From Gammaproteobacteria bacterium (lineage in GTDB: Bacteria > Pseudomonadota > Gammaproteobacteria > SZUA-229), in the NCBI GenBank assembly GCA_030641945.1, contig DAOWLL010000162.1:1-5227 (forward strand): DNA of 5,227 nt, read 5' to 3'. The notes beneath the pieces are model-generated. The model saw only the letters and a list, made by a program, of their open reading frames with translations. It was not told the origin of the DNA and searched no databases. Both the position numbers and the translations under genes were made by a program. Position 1 is the first letter of the stretch; the number at the start of each line of letters is the position of its first letter. Below, piece by piece: positions 1-5,227 of this stretch.

Positions 1-1309
1 CAAAGCTGCGCTCAGCGACATCGTTGTTCCGCGCCCAGCCCGCCAGCTCGTCCAGGCAGTGGTCGATGCTTGAACTGGCTGAACTGAATGCATCCAGGTT
101 ATAGTAAATAAATTCTTCTGGGGCATCACCCGGTGGGTCAGTACCCGGGTAGGGGTCGGTGTTACACGAGTTCACGTTAAAGCCGGGCAACGATCCCTTG
201 CGGGTTGAATTCATGTAATCACGCGTCGGCGCGCCGTCGGTCAGGTAAACGATGTAGTTTTTCTGACATTCTTCGGTGATTGGTGTCTCGTAGTGAGTCG
301 GGTTGCCGTTTTCCAGGGTACCGGTCTGGTTACTGGGGTTGGCGAATTTACCATAATCTACTTCCTTACCGCCGAAATACAGCAGCGCCTCGTAGTAGGT
401 TTCCGCCAGCGGCGTATAACCGCCCTCGCTAATGTTGTTCAAACGCTGCTTGAAGTCATTACGGCTGGCCTTGACGTCCAGCGCCGGGTACATCACCGCA
501 CCGCCTTCATACTCATCGGCGGTGGCCTGACCGTCGAAGCGCATCAGGCCGATGTTGATATTGTTGTTCGATACCACGATGGCCTCGACCGCATCCTTGG
601 CAACCTGCATTCTTGTCGCCGTGGTTCCACCGACACTAGGGTCAATACGGTAATTCAGGTAGTTGCTATCGTAGATCTGCAGGTTGTTATCACCGCTAGC
701 CCACACCGGGTGTGGTACTGACGGATTGGGCGGCACGGTAGCGGTCCAGGGGCCGCCGTCCGTGATATAAGGATTGCCGGGGCCGGTGTCGCCGTGCACA
801 CCCGAGTCGGTATAACACTCGACCAGGTAGGCCTGCTGGGCCGCATTATTGGTCGACATGCCCTGCCAGATATTTTTATTGCCGTGGTACTGTGCAATCT
901 GGTCGACATAGAAGCCGTGTTGTAACAGCGGTCCAATGGGATCGATGACAACGCCCTTGTCATACAGCCGTACCTGGGCATCGCACCTATGGGAAGCCCT
1001 CAGAAACTTGTCCTTGCTGCCACAGGGAGGAATGTTGCCGGCCGCGGTATAGTAAAGCATGGTGGCGTCATAACAGCCAACATAGGCATGGGTGTAGTCA
1101 TAAGCGACCGGCACAGTCAGCTGTCCGCCCATACTGCCCGAGGAGTCAACAACAAACATCACGTTCGGCTGTATTGCTGTCGCGGTCAGGTTGGCCGTGG
1201 TGTATATCTCGATGTCTTCCGCGATGGCCGGTGTGGCTGCATATGCGGCAAATACCACACCCGTTACCATCGCCCTGAATCTTGCCCTGAATCCTGATTG
1301 AATGTCCAT
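1..1309 (-). CDS. pilY1: PilY1, type IV pilus tip-associated VWA-domain protein (5' part; C-terminus outside window)
   Basis: PilY1 proteins are large secreted factors that sit at the tip of type IV pili, with the minor pilins as their base, and act in pilus assembly, adhesion and surface sensing. The first 436 residues are visible. Residues 1-30 form a Sec signal peptide (Arg at 8, 10 and 12, a hydrophobic stretch from 14, cleavage after AIA at 28-30). A VWA domain follows: the MIDAS motif DxSxS is D55-S57-S59 (VVDSSGSMGG), the conserved Thr is T299 in GGYTPLAE, and the third element is D358 in LTDGAP. About 240 residues separate the first two elements, far more than in a plain VWA fold, so there is a large insertion; it includes Cys79, 96, 109 and 165. 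The start is ATG at 1309, with AGAGG (1318-1322) eight bases upstream. It is the last visible gene of the minor-pilin operon, 46 bases after the small CxxC gene. The C-terminal beta-propeller and calcium loop typical of PilY1 would lie outside the window and cannot be checked. The assignment rests on the VWA signature plus operon position. Confidence 0.93.
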   Translation of the reverse strand, partial: MDIQSGFRARFRAMVTGVVFAAYAATPAIAEDIEIYTTANLTATAIQPNVMFVVDSSGSMGGQLTVPVAYDYTHAYVGCYDATMLYYTAAGNIPPCGSKDKFLRASHRCDAQVRLYDKGVVIDPIGPLLQHGFYVDQIAQYHGNKNIWQGMSTNNAAQQAYLVECYTDSGVHGDTGPGNPYITDGGPWTATVPPNPSVPHPVWASGDNNLQIYDSNYLNYRIDPSVGGTTATRMQVAKDAVEAIVVSNNNINIGLMRFDGQATADEYEGGAVMYPALDVKASRNDFKQRLNNISEGGYTPLAETYYEALLYFGGKEVDYGKFANPSNQTGTLENGNPTHYETPITEECQKNYIVYLTDGAPTRDYMNSTRKGSLPGFNVNSCNTDPYPGTDPPGDAPEEFIYYNLDAFSSASSSIDHCLDELAGWARNNDVAERSF

Positions 1310-1355
1310 CACTAATACCTCTTTATCTATACCTGTCACCGTGCTGGCTATGATT

Positions 1356-1727
1356 TTACTCTGCCCAGTGGATGTACTTCACTTCGGCCGTTTCCTTGTC
1401 AAACTCGATGAAGACCTGCTGGCCTGCACGCTCGCGTGCACGTAATAAATTTGCTTTCACACCATTGACGTATACTTGGGTGTCTGCGGTGATTTTGACG
1501 AACTTATAGTCACAGTCTCTGCATGACACTTCCTTGATGATGCCGCTGCCGTCACTGGTCTGCTTGATCTTCAGATCGCTGATTTCAAACGGGTAATACC
1601 ATTTCTTTTCTTCAGCTGCAGTCGCATTTCTGGATAATGGCGTGCCTTTTAATAATCTTTCGCCCGCACTGAGCTGTGCACTCAACAGCATAAAAATCGT
1701 TATCGGTAATATGAATAGTAATCGCAT
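1356..1727 (-). CDS. small exported CxxC protein between pilX and pilY1, possibly PilY2-like
   Basis: I do not recognise a named family with certainty. The predicted product has 123 residues. Residues 1-21 look like a Sec signal peptide (MRLLFILPITIFMLL, cleavage near LSA/GE), so the mature protein of about 100 residues should be periplasmic or secreted. A CxxC motif lies at Cys69-Cys72 (VSCRDCDY), the only two cysteines in the mature part. The C-terminal half (about 76-121) reads as alternating beta strands: VKITADTQVYVNG, then AGQQVFIEFD, then VKYI. This 'expected value, loop, Gly-Gln-x-Val, acidic strand' pattern recalls small beta-domains such as PilY2 of Pseudomonas, which is encoded just after pilY1; that link is inference. 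The start is placed at ATG 1727 because AAAGGTG lies six bases before it. An in-frame ATG at 1757 overlaps the pilX stop as TAATG and would add ten residues, but it has no clear ribosome binding site. Its location inside the operon implies a role in pilus-tip or PilY1 biogenesis. Confidence 0.8.
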   Translation of the reverse strand: MRLLFILPITIFMLLSAQLSAGERLLKGTPLSRNATAAEEKKWYYPFEISDLKIKQTSDGSGIIKEVSCRDCDYKFVKITADTQVYVNGVKANLLRARERAGQQVFIEFDKETAEVKYIHWAE

Positions 1728-1733
1728 GATGCT

Positions 1734-1740
1734 CACCTTT
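1734..1740 (-). promoter_or_regulatory. ribosome binding site deciding the start of the small CxxC gene
   Basis: Read on the minus strand, AAAGGTG stands six bases before ATG 1727. It is the strongest site near this gene and argues against the ATG at 1757, which overlaps the pilX stop (TAATG) and lacks a comparable site. Confidence 0.7.
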
Positions 1741-1756
1741 TGCTTCAACAGGTCCA

Positions 1757-2248
1757 TTACAGGTCAATTGCACAGGCTGCAGAGGGAAACCTCATCCCCT
1801 GCATTTGCACTGACGATGATGAACCCGTGATTGTTTGTCCTGTTGCCCTGACATTGAAAAAATTCGAGGCCGGCGCCTTGCCTTCTTCCAGGCTGCTGCC
1901 GATGTTCTTTTTACAGCCTACCCAGAAAGCCGCTGCCTGTGCTGTGGCCTCACCGTCGGCCGATGCATAGTTGATAATCTGCTCAAATAGCGGATTACCC
2001 GGATCAGTGATGAAAACCTGGTAGTTGTTTGTATTCAACGGATCTTCCGATGCTGCAATATCAATAACAGTCTGTGCAGCCTGGAAAGCAATATCATGCT
2101 GTTGCGTATTACCCGCAATCTTCAGCTCCAGCGTGGAACTGCTCATCGAACTTACGCCGATCAAGGTCAATACAGTCAGCATTACCAGCGCCATCACCAG
2201 CACGGCGCCCTGCTGTTTATTCAGATTGTGTGTTTTGAAATAATTCAC
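1757..2248 (-). CDS. pilX: PilX, type IV pilus minor pilin
   Basis: The product has 163 residues. PilX is a minor pilin of the tip/priming complex that initiates pilus assembly in the inner membrane and links to PilY1. Residues 1-14 are a short basic leader ending QQG, the prepilin peptidase site (cleavage after Gly14). A hydrophobic helix runs from 15 to about 33 (AVLVMALVMLTVLTLIGVSS). Right after it comes the PilX N-domain signature TLELKIAGN...HDIAFQAAQ (39-59). The usual Glu at mature position 5 is Met19 here. A C-terminal NFFNVRATGQ segment (129-138) matches the beta strand seen near the end of PilX proteins, and Cys112 and Cys159 could form the usual C-terminal disulfide. The start codon is GTG, supported by GGGAG (2256-2260) seven bases upstream. 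That site lies inside the last codons of pilW, whose stop is only 3 bases before the GTG, so translation is probably coupled. Identity is well supported by signature and position. Confidence 0.9.
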   Translation of the reverse strand: MNYFKTHNLNKQQGAVLVMALVMLTVLTLIGVSSMSSSTLELKIAGNTQQHDIAFQAAQTVIDIAASEDPLNTNNYQVFITDPGNPLFEQIINYASADGEATAQAAAFWVGCKKNIGSSLEEGKAPASNFFNVRATGQTITGSSSSVQMQGMRFPSAACAIDL

Positions 2249-2251
2249 CTG

Positions 2252-3241
2252 TTAACTCCCGGCAGCCACTAGCTCGTCCACCTTGACCATGTTGCGCATC
2301 TTGACCACGCTGCTAATCAGCAGGCGACGGTAGCCATCATTAGGTGTGTTCACCACGTTGCCTGCTATGGTGTATGTGCGCGCCGTGTTCAGTCCTTTTT
2401 CTTCGCGCTCGGTTCTAATCAACACCCAAAGCCGTGCTGCATATACTTTCGCGAAATCAGTTACCGCATCGGCATTCACAAACTGGTCGATCGAACCATC
2501 ACCATCAAGATCTTCTCCATACTGAACCTGCAGGTTGGTGGCGCCTGGAAGAATCAGCTGGTCCTGTACCAGCGGACCGTTAATCATGTCAACACGACGC
2601 AATGACGGCATGCCATCACCCGGTGTGTTGGTGAAATTACTGATGTAGTAGGCGCGTGAATACAACTGGTGATTCGCTGTCAGTGTACCTGTGTCATCCG
2701 GTATTACCGGCTGTGCGGTCCCCAAAAACACTTGACCGGAAAGATAGTTGCTGCGCACATAAGTCGTGCCGCCTACCAGACTCGCGGTAGCCACAGGATT
2801 TGAGTCCGCATAACGCACCACCAGTACATCCGTATTTGCCTGGTGGTTCAGTATGCAGGTATACCCTGCCGGAATTACGCTTTCACCGCCGAATATCGGT
2901 TGATCAATATTGATGAACCACTGGTTATGACAATCACCCGTCGCCAGTGGCAACGCAGCGGGGCAACTGGGGTCGCCCATGCGGCAGGAAATAAGCGATG
3001 GTATATTGGTTCCACCGAACACACCGGCATGGCGTAGATCATAACCAATAGTTTCCAGTGCGAAGCGCGCATCGGTTACCAGGTTGACCTGGTCTTCGCT
3101 GCTGCGCTGCAGATCGCGGGTATTGGTATAAACAGAAAGAATACCACCCATGATGATGATGCCAATGACCATGGCCAGCATCATCTCGATCAGGGAGAAG
3201 CCTTGCTGCTGGTTATAATTGTTGTTTTTTATATTCATCAT
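2252..3241 (-). CDS. pilW: PilW, type IV pilus minor pilin
   Basis: PilW is a minor pilin that, with PilV, PilX and FimU, forms the initiation/tip complex of type IVa pili. From the chosen start the product has 329 residues, in the range of PilW proteins. Residues 1-14 are the leader ending QQQG (cleavage after Gly14), followed by FSLIE with Glu19 at mature position 5 and a hydrophobic helix to about 38. The PilW signature ARFALETIGYDLRHAGVFG spans roughly 58-77. Cys86, 93, 104 and 129 lie in the first part of the globular domain. D244 to D252 (DLDGDGSID) matches the DxDxDGxxD calcium-binding loop of EF-hand/dockerin type. The reading frame is open from a TTG at 3250, but the ribosome binding site TAAGG (3251-3255) directly abuts that TTG; it is nine bases from ATG 3241, which is therefore preferred (ATG 3238 is the alternative). 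The gene starts 18 bases after the pilV stop and ends 3 bases before pilX. Confidence 0.92.
   Translation of the reverse strand: MMNIKNNNYNQQQGFSLIEMMLAMVIGIIIMGGILSVYTNTRDLQRSSEDQVNLVTDARFALETIGYDLRHAGVFGGTNIPSLISCRMGDPSCPAALPLATGDCHNQWFINIDQPIFGGESVIPAGYTCILNHQANTDVLVVRYADSNPVATASLVGGTTYVRSNYLSGQVFLGTAQPVIPDDTGTLTANHQLYSRAYYISNFTNTPGDGMPSLRRVDMINGPLVQDQLILPGATNLQVQYGEDLDGDGSIDQFVNADAVTDFAKVYAARLWVLIRTEREEKGLNTARTYTIAGNVVNTPNDGYRRLLISSVVKMRNMVKVDELVAAGS
2256..2260 (-). promoter_or_regulatory. ribosome binding site of pilX, inside the end of pilW
   Basis: GGGAG on the minus strand is part of the last codons of pilW and stands seven bases before the GTG start of pilX. It supports GTG 2248 as the real start and makes translational coupling between pilW and pilX likely. 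Confidence 0.7.
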
Positions 3242-3250
3242 AATATGCAA

Positions 3251-3255
3251 CCTTA
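3251..3255 (-). promoter_or_regulatory. ribosome binding site deciding the pilW start
   Basis: TAAGG on the minus strand stands nine bases from ATG 3241 and directly touches the upstream in-frame TTG at 3250. That spacing rules out the TTG and favours ATG 3241. Confidence 0.65.
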
Positions 3256-3259
3256 CGGC

Positions 3260-3769
3260 TTACATTTGAATTGCAACCGAGTAACTCATACTTGCAGCGT
3301 TACCGGTATCCAGATCACGTTCACTCCAGTTCACGCTCACAACCACTAAATTCATCGTCGCCGGCGGCGCAGGCGGTGTAATCACAACGCTGGCCGTCGT
3401 TGCCGCATTATTCGGTAACGCTTCGATCAGGGAGCTTTTCCAGCGGAACAACTCGTCCAGTGCCATTTGAGCCGGAGTACATGTGGCCGCCGCTACCGTC
3501 GTCTGACTACAACCGTTATCGGTACCCATATCTGCTTCACCCGCAGCATAATTAATCACTGCTGTAGGATTCGAGCGCATACTCTCGAGTATTTCGTCAA
3601 CCTTCACCACTGCAACTGTTCTTAACGCAGCTGTGTGGCCCGACTTCAACGACATGGTCTGCAGCGACGCAATACCCAGCATACCGACCGAGAGGATAAG
3701 AAAGGCAACCAGCGCCTCGATCAGCGAGAAACCTTTTTGCTTATGTTTAATGTTTATATGCATGTTCAT
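3260..3769 (-). CDS. pilV: PilV, type IV pilus minor pilin
   Basis: The 169-residue product has the PilV pattern: a short Lys-rich leader ending HKQKG (cleavage after Gly13), then FSLIEALVAFLILSVGMLGI with Glu18 at mature position 5, then LQTMSLKSGHTAALRTVAVVKVDEILESMRSNP (37-68), which matches the helix and 'MRxNP' block typical of PilV. Further along are INYAAG (72-77), Cys87 and Cys97 ten residues apart, a Pro/Ala-rich stretch TPPAPPA (131-137) and the terminal strand VVSVNWSERD (143-152) common at the PilV C-terminus. PilV belongs to the tip complex and is processed by PilD. Start ATG 3769 has a modest GGTG site about five bases upstream; ATG 3763, two codons in, is possible and would shorten only the leader. 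The gene starts 13 bases after the stop of the FimT-like gene. A short C-terminal beta domain rather than a long repeat tail agrees with the usual PilV length. Confidence 0.92.
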   Translation of the reverse strand: MNMHINIKHKQKGFSLIEALVAFLILSVGMLGIASLQTMSLKSGHTAALRTVAVVKVDEILESMRSNPTAVINYAAGEADMGTDNGCSQTTVAAATCTPAQMALDELFRWKSSLIEALPNNAATTASVVITPPAPPATMNLVVVSVNWSERDLDTGNAASMSYSVAIQM

Positions 3770-3782
3770 TGAATCACCAGTT

Positions 3783-4364
3783 CTACGGGCAGGATGCTAT
3801 GTTTGCCAATTGATTGGTCGAACGTACTTTTCCTGATGGACTCAGGTTCACTCCACGTGCAACTGTAGTCACACCATCAGCATTCACTTTCAGTCCGCGT
3901 TTGTCACAGATTCTGAATGTTCCTGACTGAACACCGCCATTTAACGCTTTTGGCAGGCCCCGTGATGTAAACGAGACTGAATTGGCAATCAGGTTGGTGA
4001 CATCATTGCTGCGGATTGTCACCTGGCCACCATCGACACCGGCATTCAATCGCAGGATTCTTTCACCACCATCAACGGTGGCATTGCCGTTAGGGTCCTG
4101 GAACACGATCCAGCCATCTTCCCATTGACCCGTACCTGAACACGTAGCTGTGTTAGCACTCTGGCACAGGGTGACACGAATCTGCTGCTTGATCGCTTCA
4201 CTGCGTGCGATGTTCAGGCCGGCAACAAGATCGTTGGTATTGCTGATCATACGGTTACTGTCAAAGAACACGTTCATCATGGGCAAACCCACAGAAACTA
4301 GAATCGATACCACGGCAAGCATGGACATCAATTCGATCAGTGTATATCCGAGTGATTTTTTCAT
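3783..4364 (-). CDS. fimT: GspH/FimT-family minor pilin (FimU-equivalent), first gene of the operon
   Basis: The 193-residue product is a pseudopilin of the GspH/FimT family. The leader is only six residues (MKKSLG, cleavage after Gly6), followed by YTLIELM with Glu11 at mature position 5 and a hydrophobic helix to about 32. LNIARSEAIKQ (50-60) and VTLCQS (64-69) are the family's helix-strand junction. WEDGWIVFQDPNGNATVDGGERILR (81-105) is the hallmark GspH/FimT block; inside it D90, N92, N94 and D98 are spaced like a calcium-loop motif. C-terminal SFTSRGLP (131-138), FRICDKRG (150-157) and LSPSGKVR (174-181) also fit. Cysteines are at 67, 75, 153 and 192. By position ahead of pilVWX it is the counterpart of P. 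aeruginosa FimU, which connects the tip complex to the major pilin; FimT and FimU are hard to separate by sequence alone. Start ATG 4364 is the only one preserving the leader, though its ribosome binding site (ATAAGT) is poor. The operon promoter must lie in the AT-rich region just upstream. Confidence 0.92.
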   Translation of the reverse strand: MKKSLGYTLIELMSMLAVVSILVSVGLPMMNVFFDSNRMISNTNDLVAGLNIARSEAIKQQIRVTLCQSANTATCSGTGQWEDGWIVFQDPNGNATVDGGERILRLNAGVDGGQVTIRSNDVTNLIANSVSFTSRGLPKALNGGVQSGTFRICDKRGLKVNADGVTTVARGVNLSPSGKVRSTNQLANIASCP

Positions 4365-4678
4365 ACTTATAATTTAAGACAGAACTAATGCAATAACAGG
4401 ACTATAAGGACGGAGGGGTTTATATCGCAGACAAGCGGATAATTTTTCACTATTTTATTGATTTTTTACCGCAAATTAGCTGGCAGTATTGATGACAGAA
4501 GCTGAACAGATAATAGACAATGTGCCTGTAATAACAATAATTTGGCCGAATACACTGACAAACGGCATTACTCAATGGAAATACATCTTATTGTGATCGT
4601 ATTTGCCCACTCATAAGCAAGCGAGCTTTTACATGAACCTGGATAGAGTATCTTCTGGCGACAACTACAAGGAAGCGC

Positions 4679-4689
4679 CGGTTAAACCG
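4679..4689. repeat. short inverted repeat CGGTT-A-AACCG
   Basis: A perfect palindrome of two five-base arms around one base, 202 bases upstream of the peroxidase start. It is too short to form a stable hairpin; a protein-binding half-site pair is possible, but chance is also plausible for 11 bases. Confidence 0.35.
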
Positions 4690-4739
4690 AATTTCTAGGA
4701 TTTATAAAGTAGTTACGCAGTTTCACCCGCTCGAATAAT

Positions 4740-4757
4740 CCCGCTGCTTGCAGTGGG
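4740..4757. repeat. hairpin-forming inverted repeat CCCGCTGC-TT-GCAGTGGG
   Basis: The eight-base arms pair fully apart from one G-T wobble when transcribed on the plus strand. In practice the innermost pair would open to give a four-base loop. No run of T follows on either strand, so it is not a standard intrinsic terminator. It lies about 134 bases before the peroxidase start and could be an operator, an RNA leader element, or the attenuated end of a short transcript. Confidence 0.5.
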
Positions 4758-4826
4758 TTAAATGACACAAGTTTGAACTTTTTATGAGTGATAGTATCTG
4801 ACCAGTAATTCAAAATTGTTTTCTCA

Positions 4827-4838
4827 ACCCGACCGGGT
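4827..4838. repeat. short inverted repeat ACCCG-AC-CGGGT
   Basis: A perfect palindrome of five-base arms with a two-base centre, 52 bases upstream of the peroxidase ATG, a position suited to an operator. It is locally GC-rich in AT-rich surroundings. It does not match the FNR (TTGAT-N4-ATCAA) or CRP (TGTGA-N6-TCACA) consensus, so no regulator can be named. Confidence 0.4.
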
Positions 4839-4890
4839 ATTACTTCGCTCTTTAGCAGCCGGCCGCTTTTATTAGTTGCATAGATCAAAG

Positions 4891-5227
4891 ATGTCAAAAT
4901 TGTATATCAGAGAAATCCGCCACTCACATATTTATCGATTTTTAGGTGTTGCCCTTATCCCGTTGATGCTTGGCGCATGCGCTGTTGACGAGGAAGACAT
5001 AACACCTCTACACGTGCGCAGTATTGCCGAAGTGCTTGGACTCACAGGCGATCCAACCACCAAGACCAACCACACCCTGCCAGATATCAGCGAGCCGAAA
5101 GCACAGCTGGGCAAGAAGCTGTTTTTTACTATGGGATTGAGTGGCAATACGGATACTGCTTGTGCCAGTTGCCATCATCCAGTCCTTGGCGGTGGTGAAG
5201 ACCTGTCATTATCGATTGGCGTTAATG
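4891..5227 (+). CDS. lipoprotein di-heme cytochrome c peroxidase-family protein (N-terminal part; C-terminus outside window)
   Basis: The first 112 residues are visible. Residues 14-30 are a lipoprotein signal peptide ending in the lipobox LGAC, with Cys30 as the lipidated residue; Ala at +2 (no Asp) suggests sorting to the outer membrane. The mature part has LGKKLFF (73-79), LSG (83-85) and the c-type heme motif CASCH at Cys91, Cys94 and His95, followed by HPVLGGGEDLSLSIGVN. This order (LGxxLFF, LSG, CxxCH) is the N-terminal heme domain of the bacterial di-heme cytochrome c peroxidase/MauG superfamily. These are periplasmic enzymes that reduce hydrogen peroxide with electrons from small cytochromes, or in MauG-like branches oxidise a protein substrate. 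The second heme site and the residues that separate true peroxidases from MauG-like enzymes lie outside the window, so the reaction is not settled. Start ATG 4891 keeps the signal peptide intact; the ribosome binding site is poor (only AAAG directly before ATG). It is transcribed divergently from the pilin operon and has no obvious functional tie to it. Confidence 0.88.
   Translation, partial: MSKLYIREIRHSHIYRFLGVALIPLMLGACAVDEEDITPLHVRSIAEVLGLTGDPTTKTNHTLPDISEPKAQLGKKLFFTMGLSGNTDTACASCHHPVLGGGEDLSLSIGVN

Larger units (their letters stand above)
4365..4890. promoter_or_regulatory. 526-base divergent intergenic region with the promoters of the pilin operon and the peroxidase gene
   Basis: This AT-rich stretch separates the leftward pilin operon from the rightward peroxidase gene and must carry both promoters. 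On the minus strand, TATAGT (4401-4406) and TATAAA (4419-4424) resemble sigma-70 -10 boxes, but neither has a good -35 at the right distance. On the plus strand, TATAAA at 4703-4708 and TTGAAC near 4773 are isolated partial matches. No promoter can be called with confidence. Three short inverted repeats occur in the right half and are listed separately. Open frames here are short and unconvincing: a 34-codon frame at 4492-4596 on the plus strand, and a TTG-started 71-codon frame at 4682-4897 on the minus strand. No tRNA or clear intrinsic terminator is visible. Confidence 0.6.

Noticed and set aside
293..1297. Several open frames on the plus and minus strands overlapping pilY1
   Set aside because: They run opposite to or out of frame with a continuous, motif-rich pilY1 frame and carry no signature of their own.
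4471..4485. Possible sigma-54 promoter for the pilin operon on the minus strand (TGCCAGCTAATTTGC)
   Set aside because: The TTGC half of the -12 element fits, but the nearly invariant GG of the -24 element is missing and two further bases differ, so it is below what I would call.
4492..4596. 34-codon plus-strand frame starting at ATG 4492
   Set aside because: No good ribosome binding site, AT-rich chance-like composition and no motif.
4611..4632. Possible terminator near AAGCAAGCGAGCTTTT
   Set aside because: The stem would be only four base pairs and the T run is short; it would not end transcription reliably.
4682..4897. 71-codon minus-strand frame in the intergenic region overlapping the peroxidase start
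   Set aside because: Its first codon is TTG, there is no ribosome binding site before it, it overlaps the start of the peroxidase gene, and the peptide has no recognisable motif. A decayed gene fragment cannot be excluded; a protein search hitting the C-terminal part would revive it.
4932..5147. 71-codon minus-strand frame inside the peroxidase gene
   Set aside because: It is antisense to a plus-strand frame with a clear lipobox and heme motif.

Overview
The window is chromosomal DNA from a Gram-negative bacterium, most likely a gammaproteobacterium. This rests on gene content and order (fimT/fimU, pilV, pilW, pilX, a small secreted protein, pilY1), which is the type IV pilus minor-pilin layout best known from Pseudomonas and relatives, and on a divergent lipoprotein-type cytochrome c peroxidase. 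No species can be named from the sequence alone.

Positions 1-4364 are six tightly packed genes on the minus strand, read from right to left. They are a GspH/FimT-family minor pilin (3783-4364), PilV (3260-3769), PilW (2252-3241), PilX (1757-2248), a 123-residue exported protein with a CxxC motif (1356-1727), and PilY1 (1-1309), which runs off the left edge after 436 residues. Gaps are 3 to 46 bases, no terminator lies between genes, and several ribosome binding sites sit at or inside the end of the preceding gene. The set therefore looks like one operon. The four pilin-like proteins each carry an N-terminal type III (prepilin) signal for PilD. In the known systems they form a priming complex at the pilus tip that carries the large von Willebrand factor A-type protein PilY1. 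The small gene between pilX and pilY1 is the least familiar member. Its C-terminal half suggests a PilY2-like small beta-domain, but this is only a pattern resemblance.

Positions 4365-4890 are an AT-rich divergent intergenic region with no convincing gene. It must hold the promoters of the pilin operon (leftward) and of the peroxidase gene (rightward). Three short inverted repeats lie in the half next to the peroxidase gene.

Positions 4891-5227 begin a plus-strand gene for a lipid-anchored, c-type heme protein of the bacterial di-heme cytochrome c peroxidase/MauG superfamily, cut by the right edge after 112 residues.

I found no transposon, CRISPR array, tRNA, rRNA or clear terminator. The most interesting points are the unassigned CxxC protein, the calcium-type acidic loops in PilW and the FimT-like pilin together with the PilY1 metal site, and the long cysteine-bearing insertion inside the PilY1 VWA domain.
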